A stretch of 64,000 nucleotides of DNA, from assembly GCF_020510565.1 (NCBI RefSeq), contig NZ_CP075189.1, positions 801,001 through 865,000 of the forward strand. The letters are read 5' to 3'. The position numbers and the translations under genes are program-made. Source of the DNA: Ferribacterium limneticum (GTDB lineage Bacteria; Pseudomonadota; Gammaproteobacteria; Burkholderiales; Rhodocyclaceae). The notes below the pieces were generated by a model. It was given only the letters and a program-made list of their open reading frames with translations, was not told where the DNA came from and searched no databases. Shown piece by piece: positions 37,108 to 44,760 of the stretch (positions are counted from its first letter, which is position 1; each line of letters starts with the position of its first letter).

Positions 37108-38449
37108 ACATAGTTTGCCCATTCTCGTCGTCGAAGATGATCCCAGTTTGCGTGAGGCGATTGGTGACACGCTGGAGCTTGCCGGGCGCCACTACGTGGC
37201 CGTCGATGGCGGTGAAGCGGCGTTGAAGGTACTGGTCGAGCAGGCTTTCTCGATTGTCGTCAGTGACGTGCGGATGATGCCGATGGATGGCATCACGTTG
37301 TTGAAGGAAATTCGGGCGCGCCTGCCGCACCTGCCAGTAGTTCTGATGACGGCCTATGCCGAGGTGGAAAAGGCGGTCGATGCCATGCGTTCCGGTGCCT
37401 GCGACTTCCTTCTCAAGCCGTTTGAGCCGAAAGCCTTGCTCGCGCATATCAACAAATATGAGTTGCCGGACACCGATGACGGGGCTGGTGTCGTGGCCAT
37501 TGATTCGGCGAGTCGTGAATTGTTTGCCATTGCCCAGCGCGTGGCGCAGACCGATGCGACTGTTCTTCTTACAGGAGAGTCGGGGGTTGGTAAGGAAGTG
37601 GTCGCTCGCTTCATTCATCGGCAGTCGGCGCGTCGGAACGGGCCGTTCGTGGCGATCAACTGCGCGGCGATTCCGGATAGTTTGCTCGAGGCCACATTGT
37701 TTGGTTACGAAAAGGGCGCCTTTACCGGCGCCCAGCAGGCGCAGGCCGGGAAATTCGAGCAGGCGCAGGACGGTACGCTGCTCCTCGACGAAGTCACCGA
37801 AATGCCGATGGGGCTCCAGGCCAAACTGCTTCGCGTCTTGCAGGAGCGCGAGGTCGAGCGAGTGGGGGGCAAGAAGCCGGTTGCGCTGAATATCCGCATC
37901 GTTGCGACGTCCAATCGCGATATGGCCGAGGCGGTGGCCAAAGGGGTCTTTCGCGAGGATCTTTATTACCGGCTGAATGTATTTCCGGTAGCGATACCGC
38001 CGCTACGTGAGCGGCCGCTCGATATCGTGCCGATCGCGCGTTATTTTCTGGTCGAACATGGCGGCCGCTTTGGTCGGAATGGGGTCGGTTTTGGCGCGCA
38101 GGCTGAACAGGCTCTGCTGCGCCATACGTGGCCCGGAAATGTTCGGGAGCTGGAAAATGTGATCCAGCGGGCCCTTATCTTGTCGACCGGGCCCGAAATT
38201 GGCTGCGAGCACCTCAAATTGGCACCAGCTACGGCGGGAGAGTTGCCACGGGCGCTTGCCGAAACGCCGGTGCATGAATCCGACAAAAGGGTCGATAATA
38301 TGAAGGATCTGGAGCGCGAACACATTCTCCGGACCCTGGCCGAGGTCGATGGCTCACGAAAAATGGCCATCGAACGCTTGGGTATTTCGGAACGGACATT
38401 GCGCTACAAGCTGCAGCAGTACCGGGATGAAGGGTATTTCAAGGATTGA
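37100..38449 (+). CDS. fleR: FleR-type sigma-54-dependent response regulator
   Basis: The 449-residue activator has a receiver (1-120, phospho-acceptor D56 in VVSDVRMMPMDG), a sigma-54-interacting AAA+ domain (about 135-370) with Walker A GESGVGKE and the sigma-54 contact loop GAFTGA, and a C-terminal Fis-type helix-turn-helix (MAIERLGISERTLRYKL). In Pseudomonas, FleR switches on middle flagellar genes such as flgB and fliE. Sigma-54-type promoters are visible before both of these here. fliE follows after 48 bp. Confidence 0.93.
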   Translation: MAEHSLPILVVEDDPSLREAIGDTLELAGRHYVAVDGGEAALKVLVEQAFSIVVSDVRMMPMDGITLLKEIRARLPHLPVVLMTAYAEVEKAVDAMRSGACDFLLKPFEPKALLAHINKYELPDTDDGAGVVAIDSASRELFAIAQRVAQTDATVLLTGESGVGKEVVARFIHRQSARRNGPFVAINCAAIPDSLLEATLFGYEKGAFTGAQQAQAGKFEQAQDGTLLLDEVTEMPMGLQAKLLRVLQEREVERVGGKKPVALNIRIVATSNRDMAEAVAKGVFREDLYYRLNVFPVAIPPLRERPLDIVPIARYFLVEHGGRFGRNGVGFGAQAEQALLRHTWPGNVRELENVIQRALILSTGPEIGCEHLKLAPATAGELPRALAETPVHESDKRVDNMKDLEREHILRTLAEVDGSRKMAIERLGISERTLRYKLQQYRDEGYFKD

Positions 38450-38452
38450 TGT

Positions 38453-38468
38453 TGGCCTGACTATTGCT
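38453..38468 (+). promoter_or_regulatory. Sigma-54 promoter of fliE
   Basis: TGGCCTG (-24) and TTGCT (-12) have the invariant GG at 38454-38455 and GC at 38466-38467, 10 bp apart. It lies right after the fleR stop; the predicted start is near 38479, 19 bp before the fliE ATG. Confidence 0.75.
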
Positions 38469-38497
38469 TCTATTTGGACAGGTTTAAGGAGCTGGCT

Positions 38498-38824
38498 ATG
38501 GACACCCAAGGTATTGAGCAAATGTTAAGCGTGCTGCGGTCTACCGCTGCGCAGGCATCCGGCAAACCGGCCGAGAGCGCCGCTGCGGGTGCGGCCGGCG
38601 GGGTGGATTTTGCGCAGGTGCTGAAGTCATCGATCGACAAGGTTAACCAGACCCAGCAGCAGGCTGATGTGATGGCGGAAAAACTTGCCGCCGGCGACAC
38701 CACCCAGAATCTGCACGAGGTGATGATCGCCCTGCAGACGGCCAGTGTTTCCTTCCAGGAAATGGTTCAGGTGCGCAACAAGCTGGTTACGGCCTATCAG
38801 GACGTGATGAACATTCAGGTTTAA
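38498..38824 (+). CDS. fliE: Flagellar hook-basal body protein FliE
   Basis: FliE joins the MS ring to the rod. The ATG at 38498 has an AAGGAG site 8 bp ahead and gives the usual 108 residues; an ATG eight codons earlier lacks a good site. The Ala/Gly-rich start is followed by the family C-terminal motif, TTQNLHEVMIALQTASVSFQ (about 77-96) and QVRNKLVTAYQDVM. Here fliE is on the opposite strand from fliF, unlike the usual fliE-fliF order. Confidence 0.95.
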   Translation: MDTQGIEQMLSVLRSTAAQASGKPAESAAAGAAGGVDFAQVLKSSIDKVNQTQQQADVMAEKLAAGDTTQNLHEVMIALQTASVSFQEMVQVRNKLVTAYQDVMNIQV

Positions 38825-38832
38825 GCCGAAGC

Positions 38833-39630
38833 TCAGTATTCCAGCTCGGAGCGGAGCGCCTTGCGTTCGCGCTCCAGCCGCGTGATGTAGCGCTCGATGA
38901 AGGCCAGCCGGGTTCCCGGCAGGCTGATGAATTCGCAGCCGAGTCGCAATTGTTGTTGGCCATCGAGCATCTCGATTTTCAGCACTTCACAGACGCGAAG
39001 ATTGACCGATAGCACGCTTTCTCCAGGGATTTCCAGCCGGCAATCGTGGAACAGTTCTCCCAGTGAAAACAGCTCGGCATCGTCGACTGGGCCCAGCAGG
39101 CTAAGCCCGCCACCGCTCAGGTCAAATAGCGGGTAATCAACGACGAAGTGACCACCGGTTGAATTCGGGACGGCAAGCTTGCAACGCAGAGGCGAGATGT
39201 GGTGAGGCGTTTCGACGCGAAAGAACTCGCGTCGCTGCAAACGCAGGATCGATGCCGGGAGCGGGGCAATCAAGGCTTTTTTGCCATCAATGGTTGCCAG
39301 CGAAAGACCGGGCAGGCGAATCTGGATTTTGACCCGTTCCAGTGGGGCTGACAGCGTTATCCGCGCGGCCTTGAGAGCGGCATCGTTACTTGCTGCGTGG
39401 TTTGATCCGTCGAGGACCAGCTGGTTGGCGTTTTCGTCGATCGACAGCAGGGTCGAGAGAAAGAACTCCTTGCCCTCGTCCAGATAGACCGTGATCAAGG
39501 TGTGATGCTTGAGCAGGGCGCGCAGATGAACTGAGATTTCAGCGCGGTTGTGGAGAAGATACTTGCCGTAGGTGGCGGGCTGGTCGATTTCGAAAACTGG
39601 AACCGAAACTTCGTTCTGGGCGAGGGTCAT
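38833..39630 (-). CDS. ycgR: Flagellar brake protein YcgR, PilZ c-di-GMP receptor
   Basis: YcgR binds c-di-GMP and slows or biases the flagellar motor. The 265-residue protein has an N-terminal YcgR domain (about 10-125) and a PilZ domain (about 130-250) with both ligand motifs, R134-EFF-R138 (RxxxR) and D170-LSGGG. The ATG at 39630 is chosen because the longer frame upstream reads into the gene before it and is not family-like. It is the last gene of the fliD-side operon. A diguanylate cyclase is encoded 17 kb away. Confidence 0.92.
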   Translation of the reverse strand: MTLAQNEVSVPVFEIDQPATYGKYLLHNRAEISVHLRALLKHHTLITVYLDEGKEFFLSTLLSIDENANQLVLDGSNHAASNDAALKAARITLSAPLERVKIQIRLPGLSLATIDGKKALIAPLPASILRLQRREFFRVETPHHISPLRCKLAVPNSTGGHFVVDYPLFDLSGGGLSLLGPVDDAELFSLGELFHDCRLEIPGESVLSVNLRVCEVLKIEMLDGQQQLRLGCEFISLPGTRLAFIERYITRLERERKALRSELEY

Positions 39631-39640
39631 GAAGCCTGAA

Positions 39641-39952
39641 TTATGGTGGAGGTTGAGCGGACAAGCCGATCTGCGTGGCGGGGAGACCGTGTTCAAGCCG
39701 GTAAAGCCACGCCAGCAGTTCAGCTACCGCCATGTATAACTGGGGTGGGATGCGCTCGTCAATATCCACCTGGGTTAGCAGGGCCACAAGCTCCGGCGAT
39801 TCATGGACATAAATGCCGTGTTCCTTGGCGCGGGCAATGATCTGCTCGGCAATCAGACCCTTGCCCTTGGCGACGACGCGCGGCGCAGCATCGGTCTGGC
39901 TGTAGGCCAGAGCGACTGCCTCGCGGGTCGCGTCATTCCCTGGCTTGGCCAT
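39641..39952 (-). CDS. Free-standing FlhB C-terminal domain protein (FlhX-type)
   Basis: The 103-residue protein matches only the cytoplasmic C-domain of FlhB. It begins where FlhB is cleaved: NDATREAVALAY stands where FlhB reads NPTHFAVALAY, so the cleavage motif itself is absent. The rest (APRVVAKGKGLIAEQI, PPQLYMAVAELLAWLY) aligns along FlhB-C. Related stand-alone proteins (FlhX, FlhB2) can substitute for the cleaved part in some epsilonproteobacteria. It overlaps the second fliK-like gene by 20 bp, and the two are probably co-translated. Confidence 0.88.
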   Translation of the reverse strand: MAKPGNDATREAVALAYSQTDAAPRVVAKGKGLIAEQIIARAKEHGIYVHESPELVALLTQVDIDERIPPQLYMAVAELLAWLYRLEHGLPATQIGLSAQPPP

Positions 39953-41261
39953 GATCTACGTGCAGTTGGGTAAGTGTCAGCCCGGCAGCCTCGAGTTGCT
40001 CGCGAAGCGGCTGAGCGCTGTTGCGCAGCGTTGCCTCGCTGGCCGGATTTGCCGCACTGACTGAAATCGCCAGTGCACCGCCAGCGCCGAGTCGCAATGT
40101 GACATCCATGCCGCCCAGCGAGGGGAGGTCCAGTTTGAGGCGAGTCTGCCATTGGCTAGCCTGTTCGTTATCCGTTGACGGTTTTGACTCCGGATCGCCG
40201 GAAATTTCCCACCACATTGGCTGTCCTGGCCAGATCTGGCCTTGCCAGACAAAATTCTGGGTCGCCAGGCCGTTTAGTTGCTGTTGAACCAGCGGTACCA
40301 ATTCGCGCGGTACCGGATTTTCGTTCGGGGCGGTTGCCGTGCTTGTTGAAATAGCTGTTTGTGACGTGGCGTGGGTTGTTGCGGCGCTCCGGTCCGGGGC
40401 TACTTCTTTCAAATTTTCGCCAAATTTCCGGTTGACCGTAGGATCGACGTTGGCGGGGGATGATTTCTCGGCTGTCTCTCTTGGCGGCACCTGGGTCATC
40501 CCGTCGGTTCCTGGCAATGGCGCCGCTGCTGGCGATGTCGGCGTACCGGGAAGGGGGGGGCGAAGTAGTGGATCCGGAGATATCTCCTGATTCGGTCCAA
40601 GGGTGAAGTTTGAGCTGCGATTGATGAATTCAGGGACGTTCAATGGTGCCGGGGAGAGTTTTCCCTGTGGCTCCTGGAGCAGCGCTGCTGTCGGCAATTG
40701 TCCGTTCACCCAGCGCGCCTGGTGCGCCTCGTAAAACATGCCACTTTGCGTGAGTGCCTGCTTCAGTACCGGCGCCAGGTCAGCCGCGGTTTTGGGCATT
40801 GTTTCGACCAAGGGCTGGCTGCGATTGAGGGCCGCCGGTGAGGCCTGCTTTCCATCCCCTTCGAGTGGCGTCAGCAGGTTACCGATGACTTTTCCGGCAG
40901 TGCTCAGCGAGGTGCTGACCGATTCGGGCGGCGCTGCGGTGCTGTTGCCCGACGAGCGATTCGCCACAAAAGCCAAGGTGAGCTTGCCATCGCTTTCGGC
41001 GACTTCTAGTTCGAGGGTGTCACCTGGTTTTGCCGAAAAGGGGAGGGCAAGTGTGATATCTCGCTGGGCAACCACGGCGCGGTAGGTGCCGTTTGGCATC
41101 AGTGCCTGAATTTCGGCAAATATTCGCTGGCCAGGGATGAGATTGCTCAGCGCATCGGCGACGCGTTGGGCTCTGGCAACCGGTTGAGCCTGACTGTTCG
41201 TTTCCGAACGTTGATCCGGTATGACCGCGCGCAGACTATTGGCAACGTCTGGCGGAATCAT
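39933..41261 (-). CDS. Second FliK-like hook-length control protein
   Basis: The 442-residue protein has a globular N-terminal part (about 1-110), a long Pro/Thr/Ser-rich middle and a C-terminal FliK/Flg_hook-like domain (about 360-440): LKLDLPSLGGMDVTLRLGAGG, LREQLEAAGLTLTQLHV. The main fliK is at 29170-30420, so the genome has two. It starts where the fliT-like frame stops (ATGA overlap) and overlaps the FlhB-C-domain gene downstream. The middle carries one copy of the 14-bp repeat. Whether it measures length or does something else is not known. Confidence 0.8.
   Translation of the reverse strand: MIPPDVANSLRAVIPDQRSETNSQAQPVARAQRVADALSNLIPGQRIFAEIQALMPNGTYRAVVAQRDITLALPFSAKPGDTLELEVAESDGKLTLAFVANRSSGNSTAAPPESVSTSLSTAGKVIGNLLTPLEGDGKQASPAALNRSQPLVETMPKTAADLAPVLKQALTQSGMFYEAHQARWVNGQLPTAALLQEPQGKLSPAPLNVPEFINRSSNFTLGPNQEISPDPLLRPPLPGTPTSPAAAPLPGTDGMTQVPPRETAEKSSPANVDPTVNRKFGENLKEVAPDRSAATTHATSQTAISTSTATAPNENPVPRELVPLVQQQLNGLATQNFVWQGQIWPGQPMWWEISGDPESKPSTDNEQASQWQTRLKLDLPSLGGMDVTLRLGAGGALAISVSAANPASEATLRNSAQPLREQLEAAGLTLTQLHVDHGQARE
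40426..40439 (+). repeat. 14-bp dispersed repeat, copy 4 (inside second fliK-like gene)
   Basis: TTCCGGTTGACCGT on the plus strand, in the disordered middle of the protein-coding region (part of DPTVNRKFG). Confidence 0.75.
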
Positions 41262-41566
41262 GGCTTATTGGATAGATCTTTGGCGGCAGCGAACGCTTTA
41301 ATAAGCGGGGTTATCTGATCCTTACGCGCCGAACATTGCTCAATGGCAGAATGCAGAAGTTCAAGAATTTGAACAATTTGTTCACGTTTTAACGTCGTAA
41401 GCGGGCTGTTTGGAAGTGTAGAACGCGCTGCCTCCAAGGCGGGAAGTAGTTCCTGAGTATGCGTTTCAAGCAGTTCCCAATCGCCCGTGTCGGCAAGTGA
41501 GAGTAACTGGTTCAGGCTCTTGGTCAGCTGCGGACATGGGGCATGTTGGTTAGGCGTTTTGCTCAG
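41258..41566 (-). CDS. fliT: FliT-like flagellar chaperone with non-standard start codon
   Basis: Between fliS and the second fliK-like gene lies a 102-codon open frame with no ATG, GTG or usable TTG start. CTG at 41566 (or ATC just before it) follows the ribosome-binding site AGGGGAG (41575-41581) at 8 nt spacing. The product is helical, like FliT, the FliD export chaperone: LTKSLNQLLSLADTGDWELL, then charged helices. Its TGA overlaps the next ATG as ATGA, and its 5' end overlaps fliS, which supports real translation. The fliD-fliS-fliT order is standard. Confidence 0.75.
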   Translation of the reverse strand: MSKTPNQHAPCPQLTKSLNQLLSLADTGDWELLETHTQELLPALEAARSTLPNSPLTTLKREQIVQILELLHSAIEQCSARKDQITPLIKAFAAAKDLSNKP

Positions 41567-41972
41567 GATTCTGGCTCCCCTCTTGCCTCTTTTTTTGACC
41601 CATTTCTCGCCATGCGCCAGAAATTTCGCCGAGAAGTCCCTGAACTTCGCGTATGGCTCTCGGATCCTTACGAAGGTTAGCGTGAATCAGACGCGACACC
41701 ATATAGTCGTAGAGTGCCTTGAGATTTTGCGCCAACTCGCCGCCTTCTTCAACATTAAGGCTACTTGAAAGTCCCATGAGAATGATGTCAATGGCCTTCA
41801 AAATGGCTTCTGACCTGCCCGCATTATCGTTGTTTACGATGCACGCTTGCGCACGGTGCAAGGCACTTTCTGCGCCATCGAACAATAAAACAATGAGTCT
41901 ATGCGGGTCTGCGCCGTGGATGTCGGACTCAACATCAATTTGCCGATACGACGCAATAGGGCTTGAAAACAT
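41550..41972 (-). CDS. fliS: Flagellin chaperone FliS
   Basis: FliS keeps flagellin unfolded for export. The 140-residue protein has the FliS core: YRQIDVESDIHGADPHRLIVLLFDGA (about 9-34) and ALYDYMVSRLIHANLRKD (about 87-104). It follows fliD by 68 bp. The last codons overlap the fliT-like frame. Confidence 0.95.
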   Translation of the reverse strand: MFSSPIASYRQIDVESDIHGADPHRLIVLLFDGAESALHRAQACIVNNDNAGRSEAILKAIDIILMGLSSSLNVEEGGELAQNLKALYDYMVSRLIHANLRKDPRAIREVQGLLGEISGAWREMGQKKRQEGSQNPEQNA

Positions 41973-42040
41973 GGCTAAGCTATCATTAGTTAAGAAGGGT
42001 CATATTACCAAGAAAGACTTGAAGGAAAACCTACTTTAGT

Positions 42041-43399
42041 CTAGCTAGAATTTGTGGTTAAGGCCGCTAATTGCTGCGTCAGCGCGCTACTTGTGACGTT
42101 CATGGCGCTGACGTATTTGTCGAGTGCTGTAAATTGGGCTTGGTATCGTTTCTCGATCAGGCTGACTCGATGCTCCAGCGAAACTTGACTTTCCTTGAAT
42201 CGGGATACGGACGAGTTCAAGCTATTAATGCGAGTCGTGACAAGTCCTCCGGTATTCTGCATCTCCGTCACAGCGGTACTAAATGTCTGTCCGTAAGCCC
42301 CCAGTGTTTTGATCACTTCTGTTGCAGATGTGCTAGTAGCCTTGCTCAGTTTGCTCGAATCCAGTGCGAGCAAGCCGCTTTGCTGAATACTTACGCCAAG
42401 TTCACTCAGTGTTTTGAACGTGGCGCTTGAGAGTGTGGCAGGCGTCGAGCTCCGGGCAGATCCCAAATTACCAAGCACTGAGCGTACAGTGGAGTCGCCG
42501 CTTAATGCTTGAGACTTCTTGGTTGTAGTGTCATAGCCAGTGTTAGATTTGACTAGCGATACAACGGCATTGTAGCTATCGACAAAAGCTTGAACTGCTG
42601 TTGTGATTTTGGCGCTATCGTTTTGGACAGAAATATTTGCAGTACCCAATTTGACAGCAGACAACGTAAGGCCTGTTACACCCGTTGTGAAACTGTTGGT
42701 GCTGGAGGAGATTTCGATTCCATCCAGTTTCATCTTTCCATTCTGGGCACTGGTTCGCATTAGTCCGACGGTGGCTGTATCGAAACTCGCAAGGGAGCTT
42801 TGTCCTCCCGAGGGCGCTAGTGTGGACGCCAGTGTAAAACTATTTGCGTCACCCGATTTTTCACCGGTCAGAACCATGCGTTGGTTGCCGCTCGAATCTG
42901 TGATGACTGATGCAGTAACTCCAACCTTGGCATTGTTGATCCGTGCGCCAACCTCTTCGAGGGTATAACTTGCTTGGTCATTCATCGCGATAGGTGTTGC
43001 TGCCACGCCACCTACGGTGAAATTCAGCGTTCCCTGTCCAAAAGTGCTTCCTGTGGTATAGGCAACGGAAAAACTCTTCTGAGCACTGGCCAGTTGCGTT
43101 ACTTCGGCGCTGTAAGATCCAATCGACGCAGAGTATGTCGCACTGGAGCCGACAACGCCTGCATCGCTGGATGTTGCGGAAATTGCCGCAAGACGAGAGG
43201 GAAACCGTAGCGTATCCGCAGCAGACTGCAACGCATCAAGTTTCGATTTGAGGGTGCCATATAGCGAAATCTTGGTGTTGGCAGCTGCAATCTTTGTATT
43301 AAGTGCATCTATCGGCGCTCTCTCGGCAGCCATGATCTTGGTGAGCATGGATTGCAGATCAATGCCGGTGCCGACTCCAAGAGAACTTGTCGTTGCCAT
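42041..43399 (-). CDS. fliD: Flagellar filament cap protein FliD (HAP2)
   Basis: FliD caps the filament and folds incoming flagellin. The 452-residue protein has the N-terminal motif SLGVGTGIDLQSMLTKIM (about 6-23) and the C-terminal helical region with LVTTRINSLNSSVSRFKESQ and LEHRVSLIEKRYQAQFTALD, both family hallmarks. It starts 23 bp after flaG and is followed by fliS. Confidence 0.95.
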   Translation of the reverse strand: MATTSSLGVGTGIDLQSMLTKIMAAERAPIDALNTKIAAANTKISLYGTLKSKLDALQSAADTLRFPSRLAAISATSSDAGVVGSSATYSASIGSYSAEVTQLASAQKSFSVAYTTGSTFGQGTLNFTVGGVAATPIAMNDQASYTLEEVGARINNAKVGVTASVITDSSGNQRMVLTGEKSGDANSFTLASTLAPSGGQSSLASFDTATVGLMRTSAQNGKMKLDGIEISSSTNSFTTGVTGLTLSAVKLGTANISVQNDSAKITTAVQAFVDSYNAVVSLVKSNTGYDTTTKKSQALSGDSTVRSVLGNLGSARSSTPATLSSATFKTLSELGVSIQQSGLLALDSSKLSKATSTSATEVIKTLGAYGQTFSTAVTEMQNTGGLVTTRINSLNSSVSRFKESQVSLEHRVSLIEKRYQAQFTALDKYVSAMNVTSSALTQQLAALTTNSS

Positions 43400-43422
43400 G
43401 ATGAAACCCCTCTGTTCTGTCG

Positions 43423-43827
43423 TTAAGCCTTGTCCCGAATTAAAAGCCCCTGAAGTTTGTCCAGCGCTTGAGCCAGGGCGATTGCCTCTTCGGAAGGAAA
43501 CTGACGGATTACTTCTTTCGACTGGCTATCCAGAATTTTAACAACGCTAACCCCTGAATCTTGGTCAATTGAAAAATTGATTTGAGATTGCGTGGGTGCA
43601 ACGAAGTCGGCTAAACGTTTGACAGCATCTTCAACGCTAAGTCCTGAGGATTTATTCTCGTTTTGAGCTCCATATGTTTCTGGGTTTTTGGAGGTGTCAC
43701 TAGCCTTCATAGCGACTGTTCGGTTGCCTTGGTCGGGAATCTGGTGCTCAACCTTGGTGGCCGCCTCGGGCAACGGTGTTCGCAGAAGCGGACTCGCTGA
43801 CTTTACGGATTCGATGTTCATGTTCAT
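43423..43827 (-). CDS. flaG: FlaG family protein
   Basis: FlaG is a small protein of uncertain function, linked in some species to filament length. The 134-residue protein has a disordered N-terminal half and the FlaG domain (about 70-134): INFSIDQDSGVSVVKILDSQSKEVIRQFP and an amphipathic end. It lies between fliC and fliD, as in many polar flagellates, and follows a terminator that separates it partly from fliC. Confidence 0.92.
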   Translation of the reverse strand: MNMNIESVKSASPLLRTPLPEAATKVEHQIPDQGNRTVAMKASDTSKNPETYGAQNENKSSGLSVEDAVKRLADFVAPTQSQINFSIDQDSGVSVVKILDSQSKEVIRQFPSEEAIALAQALDKLQGLLIRDKA

Positions 43828-43833
43828 CTCCTA

Positions 43834-43872
43834 ACGAAAAGGGCGCGATGGCATTTTTACGCCGTCGCACCC
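43834..43872 (-). terminator. Terminator/attenuator after fliC
   Basis: Read on the minus strand, a 12-bp stem (GGGTGCGACGGC with GCCATCGCGCCC, one G-U pair and one mismatch) is followed by TTTTCG. It lies after the fliC stop and before flaG, so most fliC transcripts should stop here. Confidence 0.8.
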
Positions 43873-43898
43873 CCTTGTTGCATTTTAGCCGCTAGGGA

Positions 43899-44561
43899 TT
43901 AACGCAGCAGCGTCAGGACGTTTTGTGGAATTGCATTTGCTTGGGCCACCATCGCAGTACCTGCCTGCTGGAGAATCTGGAAGCGGGATAGGCGAGAGGT
44001 TTCTTCGGCGAAATCAGCGTCCATGATTCGGCCACGGGCTGCCATCTGGTTTGCGTAACTGACCTGAGCCGCCTGGATTTGGAACTCGGCGTTGTTCATC
44101 GTTGCGCCTTTCGCGGCGCGAGTAGAGGCAACCACGCCAATGGCAGACGTAATAGCTGCTGTATCTGATGTGGCGGTGATGGTTATAGTTGCACCGCCAG
44201 CCGTTGCCAGGGTTGATGCTTGTGAAGCAAGAGCAGTAAGCTCGTCGGAAGTATTTGTCATGTCGGATTGGGCGTTCAATTCCCCCATCCGTTGCAAAAC
44301 ATCATTCAGAACACTGAGAGCGCCATCCTCGGTTTCGGCCGTGGATATTTGATCACCGAGATCGCGGATATTCACCGCGGTTGTGCGCGCAGAAGTTTCG
44401 AGCGTCATTCCTCGTGCAAGACCTGATGCATCATCGCGAGCGGAGTTTACGCGCAGACCTGATGACAGGCGCTCGATGGCAGAGGCTAAACCAAGAGAGT
44501 TCTTGGCCAAATTGCGCTGAGCATTGAGTGAGTAAGTGTTGGTGTTAATTGTAGCGGCCAT
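43899..44561 (-). CDS. fliC: Flagellin, unusually short
   Basis: FliC is the filament subunit. The N-terminal axial region (INTNTYSLNAQRNL, AIERLSSGLRVNSARDDASG) and C-terminal region (ARGRIMDADFAEETSRLSRFQILQQAGTAM... PQNVLTLLR) are typical. At 220 residues it is well below usual flagellins (about 270 or more for the smallest). The segment normally containing the TxFNG motif of D1 is missing. Residues 99-154 are instead Ser/Thr-rich, 20 of 56, which would offer O-linked modification sites; this is inference. The modification island ends 200 bp upstream. An AGGAG site precedes the ATG. Confidence 0.93.
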   Translation of the reverse strand: MAATINTNTYSLNAQRNLAKNSLGLASAIERLSSGLRVNSARDDASGLARGMTLETSARTTAVNIRDLGDQISTAETEDGALSVLNDVLQRMGELNAQSDMTNTSDELTALASQASTLATAGGATITITATSDTAAITSAIGVVASTRAAKGATMNNAEFQIQAAQVSYANQMAARGRIMDADFAEETSRLSRFQILQQAGTAMVAQANAIPQNVLTLLR

Positions 44562-44659
44562 TTTGATTCTCCTAGTTTAGTGGGTACTTGGGGTCGTTTA
44601 CTTGCTTTTGGCTTTCTACCGCCCCGGCTGTACGGCGATTCATTTCGCTGACAAGTTCA

Positions 44660-44686
44660 CTAACGACGGATCGCACAAATACTTTA
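44660..44686 (-). promoter_or_regulatory. Sigma-28 promoter of fliC
   Basis: On the minus strand, TAAAGTAT (44679-44686) and GTCGTTAG (44660-44667) are separated by 11 bp. The -35 matches the FliA consensus at 7 of 8 positions, the -10 at 5 of 8. The leader would be about 90 nt. It is the best candidate in the 199-bp gap before fliC. Confidence 0.65.
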
Positions 44687-44760
44687 GAGGTTTTTTTGGA
44701 GTAAGGCATATGTGCATTGTGGAACCCAACGAGGGCTGTTGAAATTGGCTTTCGGCAAAT

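Noticed and set aside
40738..41085. Plus-strand open frame inside the second fliK-like gene
   Set aside because: Its amino-acid composition follows from the Pro/Ser/Thr-rich minus-strand gene, and it has no ribosome-binding site or known motif.
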